Notes under the pieces: model-generated | What the model was told of the DNA's origin: nothing | The model's database searches: none | What the model saw: only the letters and a program-made list of their open reading frames with translations | Shown: positions 8,296 to 16,765 of the stretch, piece after piece | How the letters are laid out: each line of letters starts with the position of its first letter | Numbering within the stretch: the stretch's first letter is position 1 | Translations under genes and position numbers: made by a program | Origin: JACCTH01 sp036556085 | Lineage (GTDB): Bacteria; Actinomycetota; Acidimicrobiia; Spongiisociales; ZC4RG35 | Assembly: GCA_036556085.1 (NCBI GenBank) | Contig: DATBKE010000123.1 | Location: 1-64,000, forward strand | Reading direction: 5' to 3' | DNA length: 64,000 nt

Positions 8296-8300
8296 ACAAC
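8288..8300. promoter_or_regulatory. Operator copy 1, GTTGTCAGACAAC, upstream of gntR
   Basis: Perfect inverted repeat GTTGTC-A-GACAAC. It contains the stop codon of the cupin gene and overlaps the gntR -35. An identical 13-mer occurs at 10061-10073. The GT...AC edges and short spacing suit a HutC-type GntR dimer (family knowledge); binding by the adjacent GntR is inferred. Confidence 0.75.
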
Positions 8301-8744
8301 TCGAGTCAGGCGCTCGATCTCTTCCGCGGCGTGCGGAAACCGGTTCATCAGATCGGCGCGAGTGCCGAGCTCGAACATTTCTGGTCGGAATCCCGGGGCC
8401 ATGGTTGCCCCCACTAACGACCATTCCCCAGTGGTTTCTGAACCTTGCCAAACGCTCGCCGGGACCACCAGGGCGGGTCGCTCTCCGGCCGCGGTATCGA
8501 GGCCAAGCAGGTGACGTTCCACACGCCCATCCGGATAGAGAAGGAGAAAGCGCAATGCCGCTCCGCCGTGAAAGTGGTACGTCTCGACGCCGGTCAAGCG
8601 ATGCAGCGCCGAGAAGTCATGCCTCTGCACCAGGAAGTAGATCGCAGTCGAGAATTGATCGGCGAAATACTGCGAGTACATGCCGCCCTCGTCTGGCAGC
8701 GGCTGCAAGTCGAGGTCGGCAATGAGTCTTTGGGCCCCGGTCAC
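8292..8744 (-). CDS. Cupin protein, DUF985 family
   Basis: 150 residues with the DUF985 cupin pattern: EGGMYSQYFAD near residue 20, TAIYFLV, SALHRLTGVETYHFHGGAALRFLLLYPDG (His-rich cupin motif 1), and ASVWQGSETTGEWSLVGATMAPGF. Family members bind a metal or sugar nucleotide, but function is poorly defined. The GTG at 8744 forms a GTGA overlap with the amidohydrolase stop, so both are made from one mRNA. The last codons lie within the operator of the next gene. Confidence 0.75.
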   Translation of the reverse strand: MTGAQRLIADLDLQPLPDEGGMYSQYFADQFSTAIYFLVQRHDFSALHRLTGVETYHFHGGAALRFLLLYPDGRVERHLLGLDTAAGERPALVVPASVWQGSETTGEWSLVGATMAPGFRPEMFELGTRADLMNRFPHAAEEIERLTRVV

Positions 8745-10045
8745 GCCCGAGAAAGCTCCCGGGCTCGACCGCTGACTTCGGCTCGCACGGCCGCCAGATC
8801 GACCGTCTGAATCCCTGTTGGGTCAACTACCAGGCGGCCTCCCACCCACACCCCTTTGATGAGTCCGGGATGACCCGAGTACACGAGATGGGTGAGCAGA
8901 TCGCGATCTTCAGTAATGGGCACCATCGGGTCGACATCCACCAGGACCATGTCGGCCTTGGCGCCTTCTCCCAGGTGTCCGAGGTCATCCCGTCCCAGGG
9001 CCTGCCCGCCTTCCCGAGTGGCCATAGCCAGAACATCTATCGGTGCCAGGGCACCGGCATCTCCCGCCCGTAGACGGGCCAACCTGAGTGCTCCTCTCAT
9101 ATCCTCGAATAGATCGAGGCGATCGTGGGAGGCGGGGCCGTCAGTGCCAAGGCCGACCCGGATCCCGGCCTTTCTCATATCCGTTATCCGGGCGATACCA
9201 GAGGCATGCTTGCCATTCGAAGAGGGACAGTGGGCGACGGCGGCTCCTCGACCTGCGAGCAACTCGATGTCCTCGTCTGAGAGCCAGACCGCGTGAGCGG
9301 CCACCACCGGCGAGTCGAAGATCCCGAGGTGGTCGAGGTAGGCCGTGACCGACATTCCGGTGCGGTCGCTGACTCCATCCCCCTCGTGCTCGGCTTCGGC
9401 GAGATGAATTTGGATGTGCATGCTGTGCTTCACCGCCAGTTCGGCCACTCGCTGCAAGGCTTCTTCAGCCACTGCATATGCCGAGTGCGGGCCGAAGCCG
9501 ATGCTGATCAGCTCATGGTCATGCCAGTGTCTGGCTTCAGCGACCATCGCCTCGATCTGAGTCTCCCAATCACCAAAGCGCGCCAGATTCTCGGCCACGA
9601 GGATGGGGGGAGTGACGACGCAGCGGAGGCCGGCAGCGCCAGCAGCCTCGGCGACGGCTCGGGGGTGAAAGTACATCTCGTGGCTGGTGGTGATGCCGTT
9701 GCCCAGCAGCTCGGCTGCTCCCAGCGTCATCGCCAGTGTGACGTCTTCAGGGGTGAGCTTGCCCTCGCGCGGCCACATCACCTCGGTCAACCATCTCGAA
9801 ACTGGCAAGCCTTCACCGGCGCCGCGGAGAAGGACCATCGGGGTGTGGGCGTGGGTGTTGACCAACCCCGGGATCAACAATCCGCGCAGAGATAAGACTT
9901 CAGCGTCAGTGGGTGGGGCCTGTGAGAGCGGCCCCGACCAGGTCACAACGCCATTGGTGACGTCGACCGCACCCGACGAGACGACCTCCGGTTCGGCGGC
10001 CATCGTGATCAACCAGTCGCACAAGAACCTGGTCACGGCCGCCAT
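8741..10045 (-). CDS. mtaD: Amidohydrolase of the MTA/SAH (adenosine-like) deaminase family
   Basis: 434 residues. Metal-site motifs of the cytosine-deaminase-like amidohydrolases are all present: LVNTHAHTPMVLLRG (His-x-His, about residue 60), IQIHLAEAEHEGD, AAHAVWLSDEDI and LGTDGPASHDRLDLF (metal-binding Asp). The LLRG...LPVSRWLTEVMWP and HCPSSNGKHASG segments match 5'-methylthioadenosine/S-adenosylhomocysteine deaminases. Predicted reaction: deamination of an adenosine-type nucleoside (MTA, SAH, 5'-deoxyadenosine or adenosine) to the inosine form. I start at ATG 10045 (GTG 10036 possible); the longer frame would run through the operator at 10061. Symbol by family only. Confidence 0.75.
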   Translation of the reverse strand: MAAVTRFLCDWLITMAAEPEVVSSGAVDVTNGVVTWSGPLSQAPPTDAEVLSLRGLLIPGLVNTHAHTPMVLLRGAGEGLPVSRWLTEVMWPREGKLTPEDVTLAMTLGAAELLGNGITTSHEMYFHPRAVAEAAGAAGLRCVVTPPILVAENLARFGDWETQIEAMVAEARHWHDHELISIGFGPHSAYAVAEEALQRVAELAVKHSMHIQIHLAEAEHEGDGVSDRTGMSVTAYLDHLGIFDSPVVAAHAVWLSDEDIELLAGRGAAVAHCPSSNGKHASGIARITDMRKAGIRVGLGTDGPASHDRLDLFEDMRGALRLARLRAGDAGALAPIDVLAMATREGGQALGRDDLGHLGEGAKADMVLVDVDPMVPITEDRDLLTHLVYSGHPGLIKGVWVGGRLVVDPTGIQTVDLAAVRAEVSGRARELSRA

Positions 10046-10060
10046 GGTAAGTTTGCGAGA

Positions 10061-10073
10061 GTTGTCAGACAAC
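10061..10073. promoter_or_regulatory. Operator copy 2, GTTGTCAGACAAC, between mtaD-like and mtnA-like genes
   Basis: Identical to the 13-bp palindrome at 8288-8300. It sits alone in a 46-bp space between the divergent starts at 10045 (minus) and 10092 (plus), so one bound dimer could control both directions. I cannot assign convincing -10/-35 elements in so short a gap. Confidence 0.75.
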
Positions 10074-10091
10074 CTCGGGACCTCGTCCGCG

Positions 10092-11120
10092 GTGCGGAGT
10101 GTCGATTGGATCGACGGTGCCCTCGTGATCATCGATCAGAGGAAGCTTCCCGACGAGGTCAGTTATCTCCGCCTCAAAACGGTTGCTGAGCTGGTCGATG
10201 CCATCAAGACCCTGGCGGTGCGGGGTGCACCGTCAATCGGAGTGGCCGGGGCGTTCGGCGTTGTCCTCGCATTCAATGAATTCCCGAGCGATCAGGCAGG
10301 CTTTGGGAGAGCAGTGGAATCAATTCGCCGGGCCAGGCCCACGGCGGTCAACCTGGCCCGTTCGGTTGATCGAGTGGCAGGAAGAGCTGACGATGGCCTG
10401 GATGCGATGCTCGAGGAGGCCCTGATCATTCGCGACGATGAGATCGCGGCGTGCTGGTCCATGGGCATGAATGGGGCTGAGTTGCTCGTGGAGTTGTTGG
10501 GAAATCGTCCCCAGCGTTTGATGACCATCTGCAACACCGGCGGCCTGGCAGCGGTGGAGAGAGGAACCGCACTGGGGGTGATCCAGACGATGTTCGAAAG
10601 AGGTTTGTTGGAAGAGGCTCTGGCGACGGAGACCCGGCCCCTCCTGCAAGGAAGCCGGCTCACGGCGTGGGAGCTAGAACGGATGGGAGCTCCCTTTCGA
10701 TTGCTGGTTGATGCTGCCGGGCCTTTTGTTCTCACTCAGGGCGGTGCGGAGGCAGTGCTAACCGGAGCAGATCGGATCGCGGCCAATGGCGACACCGCCA
10801 ACAAGGTGGGTTCGCTGGCTCTGGCGTTGGGGGCTCGTTTTGCCGGGGCTCCCTTCATCGTGGTCGCCCCGGAGACAACCATCGACGAAGCCACCCCCTC
10901 AGGGGCGATGATCGAGATCGAAGACCGGGGGCCAACCGAAGTTGTGTCCGCCCGCGGGCTTCAGATCGCCCCCGAAGCGACCCGGGCATTAAACCCTGCT
11001 TTCGACGTGACTCCGGCTGAACTGATCACCGCCATAGTCACCGATCGGCGAGTGGTGCGGCTCGACCGGGGTGAGAAGCTTTCTGAAGTTCCCTTGGGCG
11101 AGCGAAGGCTTAGTGCTTGA
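10092..11120 (+). CDS. mtnA: MtnA-family isomerase (5-methylthioribose-1-phosphate isomerase-like)
   Basis: 342 residues, the usual MtnA length. It has ALVIIDQRKLPDE near residue 10, VRGAPSIGVAGAFGV, the catalytic Cys in MTICNTGGLAAVERGTALGV (about residue 140) and the catalytic Asp in GADRIAANGDTANKVGS (about residue 220). It isomerises 5-substituted ribose-1-phosphates to ribulose-1-phosphates. No MTR kinase or mtnBCD gene accompanies it, so it is unlikely to serve the classical methionine salvage route. GTG 10092 is chosen because an upstream ATG at 10044 would translate through the operator and the family begins at (M)RSVDW. First gene of the importer operon. Confidence 0.85.
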   Translation: MRSVDWIDGALVIIDQRKLPDEVSYLRLKTVAELVDAIKTLAVRGAPSIGVAGAFGVVLAFNEFPSDQAGFGRAVESIRRARPTAVNLARSVDRVAGRADDGLDAMLEEALIIRDDEIAACWSMGMNGAELLVELLGNRPQRLMTICNTGGLAAVERGTALGVIQTMFERGLLEEALATETRPLLQGSRLTAWELERMGAPFRLLVDAAGPFVLTQGGAEAVLTGADRIAANGDTANKVGSLALALGARFAGAPFIVVAPETTIDEATPSGAMIEIEDRGPTEVVSARGLQIAPEATRALNPAFDVTPAELITAIVTDRRVVRLDRGEKLSEVPLGERRLSA

Positions 11121-11140
11121 CAATGAATAGGAGGAGGACC

Positions 11141-12199
11141 ATGCACAGATATTCGAAGTTGATTGGCGCCGTCGGCGTCGTTGCCTTGTTGACAGCTTGC
11201 GGTGGTGGAGGCACGGCTACCACCGCCCCGGGAGGCGCCACCGACACCACTGGGGCAGCCGAGGGGCCGACCTTGATCTATATCACGCCGAACCCGATCG
11301 GCATCAACAAGTTCCTCGAGCTTGGTCAGATCGGGACCCAGCGGGCGGCTGAGGCGAGAGGCGGCAGCTTCAAGGTCTTCGAAAGCACCGATCTCAACAG
11401 CCGGCAGGCCAACGTCGAAGCCGCTATCGAAGAGGCGCCGGACGTGATCGTTCTCACCACCTTCGAGTTCACGGAGATGGCGGGCGAGCTGGCTCCCGCC
11501 AATCCCGACCAGCAGTTCATCCTGATCGATGCCTGCCCCGAGACCGAGACCCCCATCGAGAACCTCCATTGCGGCGTCTTTCGCGAGCACGAAGGCGCCT
11601 ATCTGCTCGGTTTGATGGCCGGAAACCTGACCGAGACTGGACAGATCGGCTCAGTGGTGGCTCTCGATATCCCTTTCCTCCATCGCTGGTCGGACAGCTT
11701 CGCCCTCGGGGCCCAGACAATTGATCCCTCGATTACCGACTCGCAGGTGTTCATCGCCGGCGACAACCCCTTCTCTGATCCGGCCACGGCCAAGGAGCAG
11801 GCGCTGGCGCTGGCGGCCCAGGGAGCAGACCAGATCTTCGCCGTTGGCGCCGGTTCTAACGGCGGCATCTTCGAGGCCGCCCAGGAGGAAGGCTTCATGA
11901 CCTATGGGGTCGACGTCAATCAATGCCCCGATGCGGCGGGCTCCATCGTCGACAACAACCTCAAGCTGGTCGATAACGTCGTCGAGCAGCTCATCAACTC
12001 GATTCTCGACGGCGAAGCCGAACCACTGACCTCATTCGGCTTGGCCGAGGGCGGGACCGGCGTGATGGCGATCTCCGACGAGCTGGAGGGCTCGGAATGC
12101 CTGATCGCCGACTATCCGGACATCATCGAGCAGGTCCAAACCGCAGCCGATCAGATCATCGACGGATCCTTGGAAGTTCCCGACCCGTTGTTCAGCTGA
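11141..12199 (+). CDS. BMP-family nucleoside-binding lipoprotein of an ABC importer
   Basis: 352 residues. A short signal peptide ends in the lipobox LLTAC (Cys near residue 21) followed by a Gly/Thr-rich linker. The mature part has the PnrA/BMP fold pattern: NKFLELGQIGTQRAAEARGG, DVIVLTTFEF, HEGAYLLGLMAG, GSVVALDIPFLHRWSDSFALGAQ and GADQIFAVGAGSNGGIFEAAQEEG. Such proteins deliver purine nucleosides to Nup-type permeases. ATG 11141 has an excellent AGGAGGAGG Shine-Dalgarno at 11129-11137; the longer frame start is rejected. Lies 20 bp after mtnA and before the ATPase and permease genes. Confidence 0.88.
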   Translation: MHRYSKLIGAVGVVALLTACGGGGTATTAPGGATDTTGAAEGPTLIYITPNPIGINKFLELGQIGTQRAAEARGGSFKVFESTDLNSRQANVEAAIEEAPDVIVLTTFEFTEMAGELAPANPDQQFILIDACPETETPIENLHCGVFREHEGAYLLGLMAGNLTETGQIGSVVALDIPFLHRWSDSFALGAQTIDPSITDSQVFIAGDNPFSDPATAKEQALALAAQGADQIFAVGAGSNGGIFEAAQEEGFMTYGVDVNQCPDAAGSIVDNNLKLVDNVVEQLINSILDGEAEPLTSFGLAEGGTGVMAISDELEGSECLIADYPDIIEQVQTAADQIIDGSLEVPDPLFS

Positions 12200-12203
12200 C
12201 TCC

Positions 12204-13712
12204 GTGCCCAACGCGCTCGAACTCCGGGGGATCAGCAAAAGCTTCCCCGGAGTTCGCGCAAATGACGACGTCAATTTGGAAGTGCGGCGGGGAGACATCC
12301 ACGCCATCGTCGGTGAGAACGGAGCCGGCAAGACCACACTGATGTCGATCCTCTATGGATTGACCCCGCCCGACTCGGGTGAAATCGTGGTCGACGGGCG
12401 CACCGTGCGATTCGGCTCCGCACTGGATGCAATCGCGGCTGGCCTCGGCATGGTCCACCAAGCCTTCAAGCTGTTCCCCACGCTGACCGTGGCAGAGAAC
12501 GTGGTATTTCGCAACGAGCCTCGCACCGGGATCTTCCTCGATCGCGATCAAGCGGCGGAGAGAGTACGAGCACTCGGCTCGGAGTACGGGCTGATGGTCG
12601 ACCCCAGGGCCCGCATCGAGGATCTCCCGGTTGGGTTGTTGCAACGGGTGGAGATCCTCAAAGCCCTCTACCGCGATGCGCAGGTCCTCATCCTCGATGA
12701 GCCCACGGCGGTCCTGACGCCGCAAGAGCGGGACAACCTGTTTGTCACCCTCCGGCGCCTCAAAGATCGCGGGCGAACGGTGATCTTCATTACCCACAAA
12801 CTGGGCGAGGTCATGGCGGTTTCGGATCGGGTGACGGTTCTGCGAGGTGGGCGGGCGGTTGCCCACCTCGACACAGCTTCCACGTCTCCGACCGAGGTGT
12901 CCCGCTTGATGACCGGTCGCAACGTCGACCTCGACAGCCGGCCGCCCCCTTCGGAGTTGGGGTCGCCCGTTCTTGGCGTCACCGATTTGACGGTTTCAGA
13001 CGATGATGGGCTCGTCCGGGTGGACGCTGTTTCTCTCCAAGTGCGGTCAGGTGAGATCCTGGGCGTGGCCGCAGTCGCAGGGAACGGACAACACGAGCTA
13101 GTCGAAGCGATCTGTGGCCTTCGACCTCGCGATGGCGGATCGATCGTCGTGGGCGGAAAGGAGGTGGCCGCGGCCGAAATGGCTCTCACTCGGGAGAGCG
13201 GCCTTGCCTACATACCCGAAGATCGTCACCGGGTGGGGACCGCCGCCGGGGGCGAAGTCTGGGCCAACCTGGTGATGGGGTTCCAGCGGCTGAAGGATTT
13301 TCGCCGGGGCCGATTCATGCGCAGGGCGGAAGTCGATGAGCACGCCCGCCGAATCATTGCTGACTATGACGTGCGGGTGGCTGGACCCGCAGTTGCCGCG
13401 GCGACCCTCTCGGGGGGGAACCTCCAGAAGCTCGTGGTCGGTCGGGAGATGTCGCATGCCGCTCCGTTGTTGGTGGCCGAGGAGCCGACCCGGGGAGTGG
13501 ACGTGGGCGCCATCGAGTTCCTCCATCGACAGCTGATCGAATACCGCAACCAAGGCGGGGGAATCCTGCTCCTTTCGGCGGAGCTATGGGAGCTCCTCGC
13601 TCTCTCTTCTCGCATCGTGGTGATGTACGAAGGGCGTATCGTGGCCGAGCTCGACCCGGCCGAGACGGACGAGGCGGAATTGGGGTTTTTCATGACCGGC
13701 GGCCGCAGATGA
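12204..13712 (+). CDS. ABC importer ATPase with two fused nucleotide-binding domains (NupO/YufO type)
   Basis: 502 residues. NBD1 has Walker A GENGAGKTT (about residue 37) and Walker B LILDEPT; NBD2 (about 260-500) has the degenerate Walker A region GVAAVAGNGQHELVEA, signature LSGGNLQKLVVGREM and VAEEPTRGVD. This tandem layout is typical of BMP-type nucleoside and sugar importers. GTG 12204 is 5 nt after the stop of the binding-protein gene. It powers uptake through the two permeases that follow. Confidence 0.9.
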   Translation: MPNALELRGISKSFPGVRANDDVNLEVRRGDIHAIVGENGAGKTTLMSILYGLTPPDSGEIVVDGRTVRFGSALDAIAAGLGMVHQAFKLFPTLTVAENVVFRNEPRTGIFLDRDQAAERVRALGSEYGLMVDPRARIEDLPVGLLQRVEILKALYRDAQVLILDEPTAVLTPQERDNLFVTLRRLKDRGRTVIFITHKLGEVMAVSDRVTVLRGGRAVAHLDTASTSPTEVSRLMTGRNVDLDSRPPPSELGSPVLGVTDLTVSDDDGLVRVDAVSLQVRSGEILGVAAVAGNGQHELVEAICGLRPRDGGSIVVGGKEVAAAEMALTRESGLAYIPEDRHRVGTAAGGEVWANLVMGFQRLKDFRRGRFMRRAEVDEHARRIIADYDVRVAGPAVAAATLSGGNLQKLVVGREMSHAAPLLVAEEPTRGVDVGAIEFLHRQLIEYRNQGGGILLLSAELWELLALSSRIVVMYEGRIVAELDPAETDEAELGFFMTGGRR

Positions 13713-14785
13713 TGAGCCACAGCTCGTCCGACCGGCTTTCGGTGGTTTTGTCCATCGTGGCCGCGCTCTTGATCGGCGCGGCCGTCATTGCCCTCTCGGG
13801 CACGAATCCTTTGTCGGCTTATGGAGAGATGGTCGATGGGGCTCTGACGGGGTCGGGACTGCGCAACACGACGGCGAGGATGATCCCGATCGTCGGCATG
13901 GGGCTGGCGCTTTCCATTCCATTCCGGGCCGGGGTGATCAATCTGGGGGGCGAGGGCCAAATGGTCCTCGGTGGTCTGGCGGGAACCCTGTGCGCCATCT
14001 ACCTCCCGGGACCGCCGCCGCTGGTGATGGTTGCCTCGATCGTGGCGGGGGCAGTAGCCGGTGCCTTCTGGGCCTTCCTGGCGGCGGCCGGACAGATCTG
14101 GTTGAAGCTCCCGATCCTGATCAGCTCACTGCTCCTGGCTTACCCGGCACGGGCCATCACCAGCTATCTGGTGAGGTTTCCGTTCGCCGACCCCACCGTC
14201 ACCTCTTCTTCCACCGTCCCGGTGCCGGATGCGAACCGGATCCCCAAGCTTCCGCTCTTTGGCGGTGTCTCGGCCAGTCTTGTCCTGCTGGCGCTCTTCC
14301 TGGTCGCGATCGCCATCTTCAATCAGCGAACGGTGGCTGGCTACGAGACCAGGATGACCGGGCTCAACTCCCGCTTCTCACGCTATGGGGGAGTTGGAGT
14401 CGACCGACAGGTGGTGTGGGTCATGCTCGCCTCGGGCGCGATCGCCGGAGTGATCGGCACCCATCTGGTGGTTGGCGAGACATATCGCTTTCTCGACGGC
14501 GACCTGGTGGCCTCGGGCTTTGCCTGGACCGGCTTGCTTGTCACGCTCCTGGCTTCTCATCGCCCGCTGCCATTGCTGGCCGCCGGAGCCTTCTTTTCGG
14601 CGCTGCAAATAGGTGGCCTGGCCATGCAGCGGAACGTCAATGTTCCCTGGCAGATCGCTCTCGTTGTTCAAGCGGTCGTGATCGTCGTCCTCGCTGGCCG
14701 CTTCGTGCTCAGCTGGCGTCAACGTGAGCAACCGGATGAGATCCCGATGGCGGAGGGAGAGCTCACGGTGACGGGCGAGGTCTGA
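13709..14785 (+). CDS. Nucleoside ABC importer permease 1 (BPD_transp_2 family)
   Basis: 358 residues, strongly hydrophobic with about 8-10 membrane segments. It carries MIPIVGMGLALSIPFRAGVINLGGEGQMVLGGLAGT, the conserved permease segment in which INLGGEGQ contacts the ATPase. The first ATG at 13709 overlaps the ATPase stop (ATGA); a second ATG is at 13712. It pairs with the permease at 14792 as a heterodimer, as in NupP/NupQ. Confidence 0.88.
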   Translation: MMSHSSSDRLSVVLSIVAALLIGAAVIALSGTNPLSAYGEMVDGALTGSGLRNTTARMIPIVGMGLALSIPFRAGVINLGGEGQMVLGGLAGTLCAIYLPGPPPLVMVASIVAGAVAGAFWAFLAAAGQIWLKLPILISSLLLAYPARAITSYLVRFPFADPTVTSSSTVPVPDANRIPKLPLFGGVSASLVLLALFLVAIAIFNQRTVAGYETRMTGLNSRFSRYGGVGVDRQVVWVMLASGAIAGVIGTHLVVGETYRFLDGDLVASGFAWTGLLVTLLASHRPLPLLAAGAFFSALQIGGLAMQRNVNVPWQIALVVQAVVIVVLAGRFVLSWRQREQPDEIPMAEGELTVTGEV

Positions 14786-14791
14786 GCGACG

Positions 14792-15706
14792 ATGTTTGAT
14801 CAACTCTTTGACGGGGCGTTGCTGGAATCGGTGTTCCGGGCGCTGATCCCGATCCTCCTCGCCGCCATCGGAGGAATGGTGTGCGAGCGAGCCGGAGTCT
14901 TTCAGATCTCGCTCGAGGGGATGATGCTGGTGGGAGCCTTCGCCGCGGTGGCCGGTTCCTATCTCGGACAGAGTGCGCTTCTCGGCGTGACAATCGCGAT
15001 GGGCGTCACCGGTCTCTTCTCGCTCATTCTCGGGTACGGGGCGGTCACTCGCCGCGGGGATCCGATCGTGCTCGGGGTGGCGGTGAATCTCCTCGCCTTG
15101 GGATTGACCAGCTTCTTGCTCCCCCAACTCTTCGGTGTTCGCGGAGTTTTCCAGCACCCTCGAGTGGACGGTCTCGATCGAGTGGCGATTCCTTTTCTCT
15201 CCGATCTGCCGCTGATCGGTCAAGCTCTCTTCAATCTGACGATTCCTGGCTACCTCGCCCTGCTTGCCATTCCCCTGATCTGGCTATTCCTATTTCGGAC
15301 TCCGATCGGGCTCCGCCTCCGTGGCGTTGGTGAGAGACCGGCTTCAGCCGAGACCCTCGGAGTTAGCTCGACTCAGTACAAGTACGCGGCGGTGGTGTTC
15401 TCCGGGCTCGCTTGTGGGCTGGCCGGTGCGCAGTTGGCATTGGGCAACGTCGTTCAATTCGCGGAGAACATGAGCTCAGGTCGAGGATGGATCGCGGTGG
15501 TGGCGGTGATGCTGGGACGTGCCCATCCAGCGGGGGTCCTCGGCGCCAGTGCCCTCTTCGGATTCGCCGAAGGCCTCGGTTTCCGGCTGCAAGGCAACGG
15601 CCTCCCAGTCCAGATCACCGAAGCCCTGCCGTACGTCGTCACTCTGATCGCCTTGGCCCTGGCTCGGAAACGCTTCCACCGAATCCTCGAGCTGACGGCT
15701 GCCTAG
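14792..15706 (+). CDS. Nucleoside ABC importer permease 2 (BPD_transp_2 family)
   Basis: 304 residues, multi-pass. ALIPILLAAIGGMVCERAGVFQISLEGMMLVGAF is the matching coupling segment (CERAG..QISLEGMML), and the C-terminal GWIAVVAVMLGRAHPAGVLGASALFGFAEGL is typical of the second Nup permease. It starts 6 nt after permease 1. Its 3' end overlaps the opposite-strand CREST-like gene by 68 bp. Confidence 0.88.
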   Translation: MFDQLFDGALLESVFRALIPILLAAIGGMVCERAGVFQISLEGMMLVGAFAAVAGSYLGQSALLGVTIAMGVTGLFSLILGYGAVTRRGDPIVLGVAVNLLALGLTSFLLPQLFGVRGVFQHPRVDGLDRVAIPFLSDLPLIGQALFNLTIPGYLALLAIPLIWLFLFRTPIGLRLRGVGERPASAETLGVSSTQYKYAAVVFSGLACGLAGAQLALGNVVQFAENMSSGRGWIAVVAVMLGRAHPAGVLGASALFGFAEGLGFRLQGNGLPVQITEALPYVVTLIALALARKRFHRILELTAA

Positions 15707-16250
15707 GAGGTAGTGCCCACAAGACGAGGGCAGCCGCCGAGGCAAGGTGCCAGAGGCCGTGCCCCTGCCAGATCGAGTCAGGCCGACACCATGGCCATCC
15801 GGTCCGGGACAGCGTTCCCACGATGGCCCCCACTGCCAGCAGTCCGAGGGCTACGAAATCCTTTCGGCCCCGCAGGATCAGGATGAGGGCGGCCCCGCTC
15901 AGCATTGCCTGCACGGGATCGGCGACTGTTGGAACCAGCATGAGGAGGCTCATGGCGAGAAACGTGAGCCACCACCATCGCACCCACTTCATCTCGGTCA
16001 AGATCACCCACACCAACATCCATCCGATCGTGAGGTCGTGGACGAACTCTCCCCAGGGCGGCATCGGTCCGTGGAAGACGATGGAACCGAAGCCGACGGC
16101 CGCGATCAGTGACGCGGTAGGCGCCTGGGCCCGGCGTCTATAGGCGATCAGCCCGGCGACGATAAAACCAAACGATGTGATGGTGTTGACGGGTTGGCCC
16201 ACGAGCCCGTCGAGGATCCGCTCGCAGTCGACCGCGGCTCCGGTGAGCAT
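15639..16250 (-). CDS. Putative CREST-superfamily membrane hydrolase (ceramidase-like fold)
   Basis: 203 residues with about seven hydrophobic segments. Three motifs match the CREST metal-hydrolase pattern: S-x3-H in GSIVFHG, an Asp in WGEFVHDLTIGW, and H-x3-H in GHGLWHLASA. CREST proteins include alkaline ceramidases and PAQR receptors; bacterial members are putative membrane hydrolases of unknown substrate. The match is by motif only. The ATG at 16250 shares a base with the upstream TAA (TAATG). The last ~20 codons are antisense to the permease gene and may be less constrained. Confidence 0.6.
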   Translation of the reverse strand: MLTGAAVDCERILDGLVGQPVNTITSFGFIVAGLIAYRRRAQAPTASLIAAVGFGSIVFHGPMPPWGEFVHDLTIGWMLVWVILTEMKWVRWWWLTFLAMSLLMLVPTVADPVQAMLSGAALILILRGRKDFVALGLLAVGAIVGTLSRTGWPWCRPDSIWQGHGLWHLASAAALVLWALPPRQPSARGFGGSVSEPGPRRSE

Positions 16251-16735
16251 TAGCCGACGATGGGTTCGCTTTTGGCGATCAGGTATCCCTCCGCTCGTTC
16301 GCCCAACTCATACCTCGCCACCAAGGCACTGAATGCCGCGCTATGGCCCGGCACCGCCAGGTGGGCGAGTTCGTGAACGATCACATAATCAAGGACCCAA
16401 GCCGGCATGTTGACGAGACGGCTCGAGATGCGCACCGACCGATCGGAAAATGTGCAGGAGCCCCAGCGTTCGAGCTGACGGTCGGACCACTCGATCCGGG
16501 CGGGGACGGGGAGGTCGTATTTCACCGCGAGACGGCGTGCTCGGGCCATGAGGTCGACCGAGTGAATCTCTCGCTTGCGGGTGAGCCGGGCCACCATCCG
16601 CTCGACGTGCTGTCTCTCCTCCTCCGGGTGGAGCCCAGCCGGAACCAGCACCCGGATGCGGCCCTCGACGAACGAGGCCTGAATAGTGCGCTTGCGCCGG
16701 GCGCTTCTGACAATTTCCACCGGGGGGCCACTCAT
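16250..16735 (-). CDS. YgjP-like (DUF45) metallopeptidase
   Basis: 161 residues. The C-terminal half contains the zinc motif VIVHELAHLAVPGH (HExxH plus a downstream His) near residue 120, preceded by ERWGSCTFSDRSVRISSRLVNMP, the WGSC segment diagnostic of YgjP/SprT-like WLM peptidases. Cytoplasmic, no signal peptide. Physiological substrate unknown. Coupled by TAATG to the membrane hydrolase gene. Confidence 0.8.
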   Translation of the reverse strand: MSGPPVEIVRSARRKRTIQASFVEGRIRVLVPAGLHPEEERQHVERMVARLTRKREIHSVDLMARARRLAVKYDLPVPARIEWSDRQLERWGSCTFSDRSVRISSRLVNMPAWVLDYVIVHELAHLAVPGHSAAFSALVARYELGERAEGYLIAKSEPIVG

Positions 16736-16765
16736 CCGGCCATCGTATGGAGAGCCTGTGACGAG

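Noticed and set aside
10044..11120. MtnA start at ATG 10044
   Set aside because: Translation would run through the operator and add residues not in the family; GTG 10092 gives the usual N-terminus.
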